From Flavobacteriaceae bacterium EG-1 (GTDB taxonomy: Bacteria > Bacteroidota > Bacteroidia > Flavobacteriales > Flavobacteriaceae), in assembly GCF_009649685.1 (NCBI RefSeq), contig NZ_WJPK01000001.1:1802760-1866759 (forward strand): a DNA stretch of 64,000 bases. Direction: 5' to 3'. Positions 55,029 to 61,448 of this stretch are shown one piece after another. Numbering within the stretch: the first letter of the stretch is position 1; each line of letters opens with the position of its first letter. A program made the position numbers and the translations under genes. Below the pieces are notes generated by a model. The model did not search any database. It had not been told where the DNA came from and saw only the letters and a program-made list of their open reading frames with translations.

Positions 55029-55670
55029 ATGCATTTTCTTTCACCAATTTTAGAAGAATATATTCAAAATCATTCCGAAAATGAACCTAAACTTTTACAG
55101 GAATTAACTCGAGAAACGCATTTAAAAGTGATACAACCGCGTATGATAACTGGTCATTATCAAGGAAGGGTTTTGAGCATGCTTTCTAAATTAATTAATC
55201 CTAAGTACATTTTAGAGATAGGAACATACACGGGTTATTCTGCACTTTGTTTAGCCGAAGGTTTACAGGAAAATGGTTTATTACATACTATAGATGTTAA
55301 TGAAGAATTACATGAAATGCAACGCCGTTATTTTGATAAAAGCAACTATGGTAATCGCATTGAACAACACATAGGAAACGCCTTAGAAATTGTACCACAA
55401 TTAGATACAATTTTTGATCTTGTATTTATTGATGCTGAAAAAAAAGACTACCCCAACTATTTAGAAGCAGTAATGAAAAAAGTAAAAAAAGGTAGTATTA
55501 TTTTATCGGACAATGTATTGTGGTCTGGCAAAGTAGTTGAACCTTTAAATCCTAAAGACAAGACAACCAAAATTCTTTTGGACTACAATAATAAACTTAA
55601 AGAAGATAAACGTTTAGAAACTGTTTTAATGCCTATTAGAGACGGTCTTACTTTGAGTAGAGTGCGTTAA
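55029..55670 (+). CDS. Class I SAM-dependent O-methyltransferase
   Basis: A COMT/caffeoyl-CoA-type methyltransferase. SAM motif I is LEIGTYTGYSALCLAEGL; the metal and catalysis residues are in DLVFIDAEKKDYPNYL and ILSDNVLWSGKV. Length 213 aa is typical. Substrates of this family are catechols or hydroxylated small molecules; none is evident from the neighbours. It is divergent from the GNAT gene and convergent with the PAP2 gene (6 bp). Confidence 0.94.
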   Translation: MHFLSPILEEYIQNHSENEPKLLQELTRETHLKVIQPRMITGHYQGRVLSMLSKLINPKYILEIGTYTGYSALCLAEGLQENGLLHTIDVNEELHEMQRRYFDKSNYGNRIEQHIGNALEIVPQLDTIFDLVFIDAEKKDYPNYLEAVMKKVKKGSIILSDNVLWSGKVVEPLNPKDKTTKILLDYNNKLKEDKRLETVLMPIRDGLTLSRVR

Positions 55671-55676
55671 GGCATT

Positions 55677-56240
55677 CTAATTCAGTTCATATTTTGAAGA
55701 AAGGTTTTTATAGATATTATAAAATAAGTATGCGAATATGACTCCGACTAATGCTCCTACAAGAATATCACTAGGAAAATGAACCCCTAAATAAATTCTA
55801 CTAAAGGCAAAAAGCACAGGAAAAATCCAGATAAACTGTATTAATTTCAATTTATTTCTTAAAAACAATACGGCCATTGTTGCAAAACAAAAGGAAAACG
55901 CTGCATGACCAGAAAAAAAGCTAAAATTACTACTATGATTAACTACTCTAATAATTTGGTTTATAGATTCGTCGTTATTTGGTCTTAACCGACCAATTCC
56001 GTTTTTTGTTAAGGTAACTAATGTTTGAACAGTAGTAAGTGCTGCTATATAAGTTATTAATTTCCAAATAGCTGTTTTAAAATTTTCTTTCCAAAAAAGC
56101 AAAATGATTACAATAACAAATAATGGAATCCATGGTGGAAATTTTGTTACAATTTTCCAAAAAGAGTCGTATGAATTGGAACCAAAATTATTAAGATAAA
56201 TTAGGACTTGACGATCTATTTCTAGTAGCCTTTCAAGCAT
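55677..56240 (-). CDS. PAP2-family membrane phosphatase
   Basis: A type 2 phosphatidic-acid phosphatase. The three catalytic motifs are KNGIGRLRPN, FFSGHAAFSF and SRIYLGVHFPSD, with conserved Arg, His and Asp. About six membrane segments. 187 aa. Such enzymes dephosphorylate lipid phosphates or undecaprenyl diphosphate; which applies here is not known. It lies 9 bp after tatA on the minus strand. Confidence 0.93.
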   Translation of the reverse strand: MLERLLEIDRQVLIYLNNFGSNSYDSFWKIVTKFPPWIPLFVIVIILLFWKENFKTAIWKLITYIAALTTVQTLVTLTKNGIGRLRPNNDESINQIIRVVNHSSNFSFFSGHAAFSFCFATMAVLFLRNKLKLIQFIWIFPVLFAFSRIYLGVHFPSDILVGALVGVIFAYLFYNIYKNLSSKYELN

Positions 56241-56249
56241 AAAGAAGTA

Positions 56250-56576
56250 TTATTTTCTTTTAATAGATCCAGAAAATTTTTCAACACCATCTTTCACTTC
56301 ATTAATTTCATCCGAAAGTCCTGAAGTTAAATTACTTTTCACGTCGTTAATGTCTTTTTTAATATCGTCAACAAAACTAGTATCTATACCTTGTTTATCG
56401 GCACTTTTCTGGATTTCTTGCTTAATATCTTCTGTAGCATCTTTAAGTTGACGCATACCTTTACCTAAACCCTTGGCTATACCAGGAATTTTATCTGCAC
56501 CGAAAACCATTACCACGATAAACATGATAAAGAATATTTCGCCACCGCTAATAAATAAAGGAATCATTGTAAACAT
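56250..56576 (-). CDS. tatA: Sec-independent translocase subunit TatA
   Basis: Forms the channel part of the twin-arginine pathway. One N-terminal membrane helix (GGEIFFIMFIVVMVFGAD) is followed by the amphipathic helix with the family FG hinge: VFGADKIPGIAKGLGKGMRQLK. The tail is charged. ATG at 56576 matches typical homologues; an alternative ATG is at 56567. A -7 box lies directly upstream. tatC is not adjacent. Confidence 0.93.
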   Translation of the reverse strand: MFTMIPLFISGGEIFFIMFIVVMVFGADKIPGIAKGLGKGMRQLKDATEDIKQEIQKSADKQGIDTSFVDDIKKDINDVKSNLTSGLSDEINEVKDGVEKFSGSIKRK

Positions 56577-56581
56577 AAGAA

Positions 56582-56589
56582 CAAATATA
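56582..56589 (-). promoter_or_regulatory. Putative -7 box for tatA
   Basis: On the minus strand this reads TATATTTG, with transcription starting near 56577, next to the ATG. It suggests a short or absent leader. It overlaps the end of the structured intergenic region. Confidence 0.4.
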
Positions 56590-56594
56590 ATGAA

Positions 56595-56666
56595 GTTTAA
56601 ACAGAAAAAACCTGTTAAACTCGCACCTTAACAAAAAAGTATTTCGGTATTATATCTAACAGGTTT
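56595..56666 (-). promoter_or_regulatory. Structured region between the M1 peptidase gene and tatA
   Basis: Read on the minus strand, AAACCTGTTA (56657-56666) pairs with TAACAGGTTT (56608-56617) across ~39 nt, and is followed by a T run, a terminator-like form. The second arm can instead pair in GTTTAACAG ... CTGTTTAAAC (56595-56620), a competing hairpin. The layout is like an attenuator but is unproven. Confidence 0.45.
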
Positions 56667-56691
56667 CTCGAACGAAAAGGAAATCCTTAAT

Positions 56692-58998
56692 TTATCCTTT
56701 TATTTTATCCTTGAATTGGTCAAAATCAGACTCTTGCTCTTTTCTCGGCCAAGAATTATTAGTCGTGTCAATATCCGCAGTTTCTAATTTTGGATCAATT
56801 ATAATATTTGTAAGTTCTTTTTGAGAAGACATTACCAACTTAACTTCTTTACTATTCTTTCTCCACACTTCTGCAGGATAGGTAATATTTTCAGTAGAAC
56901 CATCGGCGTATGTATACTCCACTATAATCGGCATTGGAATACCTCCAGGACTTTCATAACTTATCTCATAGAAATACTTAGGCTCTTTAACCGCTTTTCT
57001 TTCTGCCTCAGTCATATTATCCATCATAAACTCTTTTAAAGTCATAGATGATTCAGAGGGTGCCTTACCTTTTAAGTTTGGATCAAAATCTTCAGCTTCT
57101 TCATCTGCTAAATAGACAAGTGGCGGCAAATCTTCAATCGTAAGATTTCTTGCCTCCATGTATTCTTGCATCTTTTGAGAAGGCTTATCCGTTACATAGT
57201 ACTTTTTAATTCCTTTAATACCAATATCAACATAATCGGTTGTATAAAACCAACCTCTCCAATAATAATCTAAATCTACTGCAGAAGCGTCTTCCATTGT
57301 TCTAAAGAAATCTTCTGGCGTAGGGTGTTTAAACATCCAACGTTGCGCATACGTTTTAAACGCATGATCAAAAAGTTCACGCCCCATTATAGTTTCACGC
57401 AATATGTTTAAGGCCGTAGCTGGTTTACCATAAGCATTTGGACCTAATTGATAAACATTTTCTGGATTAGACATTATAGGCGCTATTGTACTTTGATCAC
57501 CCGCCATGTAAGGTACAATTTTAGCAGGCTCTCCTCTTCTTGACGGATATGCCTTATTTGGGGCAATGGCTTCAGGATATAATTCGCCAAATTCTTGTTC
57601 TGCCATAAATTGCATAAAAGTATCTAAACCTTCATCCATCCAACCCCACTGACGTTCATCAGAATTTACAATCATCGGAAAGAAGTTATGTCCTACTTCA
57701 TGTATAATAACGCTAATCATACCATATTTAACACGATCAGAATAGGTGCCATCTTCATTCGGACGTCCGTAATTCCAACAAATCATAGGATATTCCATAC
57801 CCTGATTTTTTGCATGTACAGATATCGCTTTTGGATAAGGGTAATCAAAAGTATGCGAAGAATAAGATTTTAGCGTGTGTGCAACAGCTTTCGTTGAATA
57901 TTCTTCCCATAAGGGATTACCTTCTTTTGGATATAAAGAAACAGCCATTACATCTTTGTTGCCAACTTTTACGGCTTGCATATCCCAAATAAATCGTCTT
58001 GATGTCGCAAAACCATAATCACGAACATTTTTCGCTTTAAATTTCCAAGTTTTCTTCTTTTCAGAAAAACCCTTAGATGCTTCAATAGCTTCATCTTGAG
58101 TAACAATAATTACAGGCTTATCATAAGATTTCTTGGCCTTTTCATAGCGTTTCATCATCTCTTTGGAGAAAACCTCTTTTCTATTTTGTAGAGTTCCAGT
58201 CGCATCAAGTATATGATCAGCAGGCACTGTAATATTTACTTCATAATCACCAAAGGTTAATGCAAATTCGCCATTACCCCAAAATTGATGGTTTTGCCAA
58301 CCCTCAACATCGTTATAAACGGCCATTCTAGGAAAAAACTGAGCAATTACATAAGCGCGGTTACCATCAGCAAATTCTTCATATCCAGAACGCGCTCTAT
58401 CTACCGTATGATTAGGAATATTATAATTCCATTTTATTGAAAAAGAAACTTGCTCTTTACTTTTTAATGGTTTCGGTAAATCAATACGCATCATGGTAAA
58501 ATTAATGGTATGTGGTAACGGTTTACCTGCGGCATCTTTTACCTCTTCAATTATAAAACCACCATCAAAAGGTTCGGTCATATATTTTCCTGCAAAAGTA
58601 CTAGCCTGCTCAGCCATTGGCACTCCACCCCCATTCTTTAATTTAGCTTTAGAATCTTTCTCTCTAATATTCTGATCCAGTTGTATCCAAAGAAATTCTA
58701 AATCGTCTGGTGAGTTATTAAAATATGTAATCGTCTCACTACCGCTAATTCTATGATTTTTATCGTCTAATTCAATATCCATCACATAATTCGCCTGCTG
58801 TTGGTAATAGGCATGACCAGGTGCACCTGAAGCTGAACGATAGCTATTCGGAGTAGCGAACTCTTCGTAAAGTTGTTTGAATTTACTCTGATTTAAATGA
58901 CCAGGTTCTTTTGTTTTCTCCCCTTCTTGATCTTGTGCAAAAATCACTGCACAAAAAAGAAGTAGCAAGGTTGTAAAACCGTATTTTATCTTATTCAT
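56692..58998 (-). CDS. M1-family metallopeptidase
   Basis: An aminopeptidase-N-type zinc enzyme, exported by its signal peptide (KYGFTTLLLLFCAVIFAQ). The zinc site is complete: VIIHEVGHNFFPM with the third ligand Glu in WGWMDEGLDTF. GMEYPMICWNYG takes the place of the GAMEN exopeptidase motif. The N-terminal beta domain spans about 40-330. 768 aa. It lies 62 bp downstream of the DUF6702 gene. It may process exported peptides; the substrate is not known. Confidence 0.94.
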   Translation of the reverse strand: MNKIKYGFTTLLLLFCAVIFAQDQEGEKTKEPGHLNQSKFKQLYEEFATPNSYRSASGAPGHAYYQQQANYVMDIELDDKNHRISGSETITYFNNSPDDLEFLWIQLDQNIREKDSKAKLKNGGGVPMAEQASTFAGKYMTEPFDGGFIIEEVKDAAGKPLPHTINFTMMRIDLPKPLKSKEQVSFSIKWNYNIPNHTVDRARSGYEEFADGNRAYVIAQFFPRMAVYNDVEGWQNHQFWGNGEFALTFGDYEVNITVPADHILDATGTLQNRKEVFSKEMMKRYEKAKKSYDKPVIIVTQDEAIEASKGFSEKKKTWKFKAKNVRDYGFATSRRFIWDMQAVKVGNKDVMAVSLYPKEGNPLWEEYSTKAVAHTLKSYSSHTFDYPYPKAISVHAKNQGMEYPMICWNYGRPNEDGTYSDRVKYGMISVIIHEVGHNFFPMIVNSDERQWGWMDEGLDTFMQFMAEQEFGELYPEAIAPNKAYPSRRGEPAKIVPYMAGDQSTIAPIMSNPENVYQLGPNAYGKPATALNILRETIMGRELFDHAFKTYAQRWMFKHPTPEDFFRTMEDASAVDLDYYWRGWFYTTDYVDIGIKGIKKYYVTDKPSQKMQEYMEARNLTIEDLPPLVYLADEEAEDFDPNLKGKAPSESSMTLKEFMMDNMTEAERKAVKEPKYFYEISYESPGGIPMPIIVEYTYADGSTENITYPAEVWRKNSKEVKLVMSSQKELTNIIIDPKLETADIDTTNNSWPRKEQESDFDQFKDKIKG

Positions 58999-59060
58999 TT
59001 GATGTGTTAAATTATAATCTCGGAAAAATAATAGATTTTTAATGATTTGTTAATAGTATG

Positions 59061-59567
59061 TTACAATTTTAACATTCCTTTATCATTATTTTTAAGTAAA
59101 ACAAAGCTTTTTTTACTCCCGTTTAACTTAATATGAAGTAAATTTTGCTGTTCGTCATATAAATCGGTAAGTACTTTATTTTGCACTGCAACAGATTTCA
59201 CTTTAGACAAATCAATATCAGGAACTTCTAAATAAAAAATCGCCAAATCGGTATCGTACTTTTTACCCAGAAATTGATATTCCATTTGTTTACCATTTAT
59301 TTCTATGACAAATTTTTGTCTAAAATATTTTTGCAGGTAAATAGCTGCAATTTCCAACTCATCTTCGGTCGCCAAATTAGCTTCAATATCATAGCGAGTC
59401 TTGAGCAAAGTCTCTAAATCATCAATAAATATTCTTGATGTAATCTGAAGAGATGAATACTTCTCGGAGTAGCTAACATTTGTTACACTCATGTAAAACT
59501 TGTGCATTGTCGTAAACGCAAAAAGTGGTATTATTAGTAAAAATAGGCTACGCTTAAAACTCTTCAT
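59061..59567 (-). CDS. DUF6702 protein
   Basis: An N-terminal signal peptide (MKSFKRSLFLLIIPLFAFT) and a mature domain beginning HKFYMSVTNVSYSEKYSSLQITSRIFIDDLE, a known flavobacterial family without assigned function. The ATG at 59567 is used; the earlier codon at 59585 is TTG. The M1 peptidase gene follows 62 bp later on the minus strand, and the carboxypeptidase-regulatory pair precedes it, a common order, suggesting that the four act together in the envelope (inference). Confidence 0.82.
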   Translation of the reverse strand: MKSFKRSLFLLIIPLFAFTTMHKFYMSVTNVSYSEKYSSLQITSRIFIDDLETLLKTRYDIEANLATEDELEIAAIYLQKYFRQKFVIEINGKQMEYQFLGKKYDTDLAIFYLEVPDIDLSKVKSVAVQNKVLTDLYDEQQNLLHIKLNGSKKSFVLLKNNDKGMLKL

Positions 59568-59711
59568 ATTTATTAAATTAATCAAGCAAAAATAAGCAAA
59601 GGTTATGCCATATATAAGTAAACATAATTATTACTTAGTCGGTCTAATATTCACTTAAAGATCTGCAACAGCCTAATTATGATAAGCATCACAATTACAA
59701 CCATTAACAAA

Positions 59712-60491
59712 TTAATCTAAGTCATTATTCTTACGAAAAATTACGCTTTTTTTACGCAAATATTCCCATATTTTTAGATGATCATGAGTATCAACAATTG
59801 TTTGAAAACTAACATCAACTTCACAGAAATACATAAATGCATCAATTTGCTCTTCAGGTATTTTTAAATCTGTTCTAAAAAGCGAATCCACATAAAAAGC
59901 CCGAACCCTCTGTGTTCGACTATATACGGAATTTCTCTGCACCCTTTTTTTCAACATTTTAGTGCGTCCGGTAATTGCATTTATCAATGGATCTACACTC
60001 ATTATTGGATTAGCAGTAGCTGCAAATAATTCGCGTTCTGCTTTTGAAGGCAGTTTTACATAAGCATTAGGCAAATTAAGTGTTGAAGCTGTAATTACAC
60101 GACCAGTATTAAGGTTTGCAGCATCTCTTGATAAATCACCAGAAAGATTATACGGCCTAACAACTACTTCAGCCAATTCTGTTAAGGCATCTTCCATTTG
60201 TATTTGCACAATTTCTTGTTCTAACAGTGCAAGAGTCACAATTATTTCTTTCCGCTTAAACTGTACAGCAGAAATTACCAAAGTATCAAAAAGTTTTACT
60301 GGAATTTCAAAAAAACCATCTACATCCGAAATTGTAAATTTATTGCTTGAAATGTTTAATATGTGAGTTGCCGCGACATCACCATCTTCACTATAAACAC
60401 GACCTTGTAATTCGGTGTGAAATTGATCTTGTGCACACACTATTGTGGTCAATAAAATAAATAGAACACTAAGAAGCTTATTTTTCCGCAT
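59712..60491 (-). CDS. Carboxypeptidase-regulatory-like secreted protein, copy 2
   Basis: A signal peptide (LLSVLFILLTTIVCAQ) precedes the beta-sandwich (about 25-110; LQGRVYSEDGDVAATHILN ... TELAEVVVRP). The C-terminal part is paralogous to the neighbouring gene: both carry a TELxEVVV strand and a LKIPEEQIDAFMYFCEVD-like helix-turn, the other copy reading LKLPQDKIENFLFFVDAN. 259 aa. It overlaps copy 1 by 14 bp, so the two are coupled. Function unknown. Confidence 0.8.
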   Translation of the reverse strand: MRKNKLLSVLFILLTTIVCAQDQFHTELQGRVYSEDGDVAATHILNISSNKFTISDVDGFFEIPVKLFDTLVISAVQFKRKEIIVTLALLEQEIVQIQMEDALTELAEVVVRPYNLSGDLSRDAANLNTGRVITASTLNLPNAYVKLPSKAERELFAATANPIMSVDPLINAITGRTKMLKKRVQRNSVYSRTQRVRAFYVDSLFRTDLKIPEEQIDAFMYFCEVDVSFQTIVDTHDHLKIWEYLRKKSVIFRKNNDLD

Positions 60492-61224
60492 TCATTTGAG
60501 TTCGGTAATCTCTACTTTGATTTACAAGAAAATCTAACAATTGAAATTCATTGTCTTTTTTCAACAATGCTCTTTCATCCATATTTGCATCAACAAAAAA
60601 TAAAAAGTTCTCTATTTTATCTTGAGGCAATTTTAAATCGAGTACAAAAAAATCGTCACTATAAACCTGGCGCAATATCTCACTTGGTTTTAATTTAGGT
60701 AAATTCTCTTTTTCTTTGTTTTTACCGCTAGCCAAAATTGCTTTAAAAATGTTTATAAAATTAATTCCATCTTTCATACCACGTTCTGATTGTGATAATG
60801 AAATATTCTCAACTTCGGTAGTACGGTCTATCTCGTACTCTACTTCCTTAAATTTTTCGTTTTGCGCTTGCAAAAATTTCTCTTTGTCTTCTGGCGATAC
60901 AACTACTTCATCTAGTTCAGTAACCTTTTCCTTAACTTCAACCACCAATCTGTTATTTTCTAAAATAGCCGCAGTAATTTTCACTACTTCCAACTCATAG
61001 TTTAAAGCCGTAAAAGCCAGTTCATCCCCTTCTTTCACATTAATAGCAAACTGCCCGTTAGCATTGGTAATTGTTGCCATTTCTGTAGTAATATTAATTA
61101 CATTTTCATTGGGCACATTAACATCTCTATAAATAACTTGTCCGCGCAATAATGTTCTGGTATCATCTTGAGCATTAGCGAAAGTAAAACCAATAAAAAT
61201 TAGAATGATGTAGAAGTGTTTCAT
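60478..61224 (-). CDS. Carboxypeptidase-regulatory-like secreted protein, copy 1
   Basis: A signal peptide (MKHFYIILIFIGFTFANAQ) is followed by the sandwich LLRGQVIYRDVNVPNENVI ... TELDEVVVSPEDKE, then a long polar helix region and the domain shared with copy 2. 248 aa. It is the first gene of the minus-strand group copy 1 - copy 2 - DUF6702 - M1 peptidase, so its promoter is probably in the 224-bp gap to the plus-strand giant gene. It has no visible active site. Confidence 0.8.
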   Translation of the reverse strand: MKHFYIILIFIGFTFANAQDDTRTLLRGQVIYRDVNVPNENVINITTEMATITNANGQFAINVKEGDELAFTALNYELEVVKITAAILENNRLVVEVKEKVTELDEVVVSPEDKEKFLQAQNEKFKEVEYEIDRTTEVENISLSQSERGMKDGINFINIFKAILASGKNKEKENLPKLKPSEILRQVYSDDFFVLDLKLPQDKIENFLFFVDANMDERALLKKDNEFQLLDFLVNQSRDYRTQMNAEK

Positions 61225-61448
61225 AGGGTTTAAAGTAAAAACAAGTTTCGTTCTAAAAAAAAAGAAAGCAACTAAACTTTTGTTAATTTGTATGCGTAAA
61301 TTATAATGCTAATGTATGATTTTACTGATGCATATGAACCATTAAGCCATTTGAATCGCCATTTAGTCGTTAAATATTTACTATGTTATTCCTTAATTGT
61401 ATTTTTGGTAATGCTGTTATATTGAAAAGGAAAATAAATCTCCTCCCT
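61225..61448. other. Divergent intergenic region before the 3' giant protein
   Basis: This 224-bp gap separates divergent genes. On the plus strand TATTTTTG at 61400-61407 fits TAnnTTTG and would give a leader of ~37 nt. On the minus strand nothing was convincing. No ORF or known RNA is seen. Confidence 0.4.
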
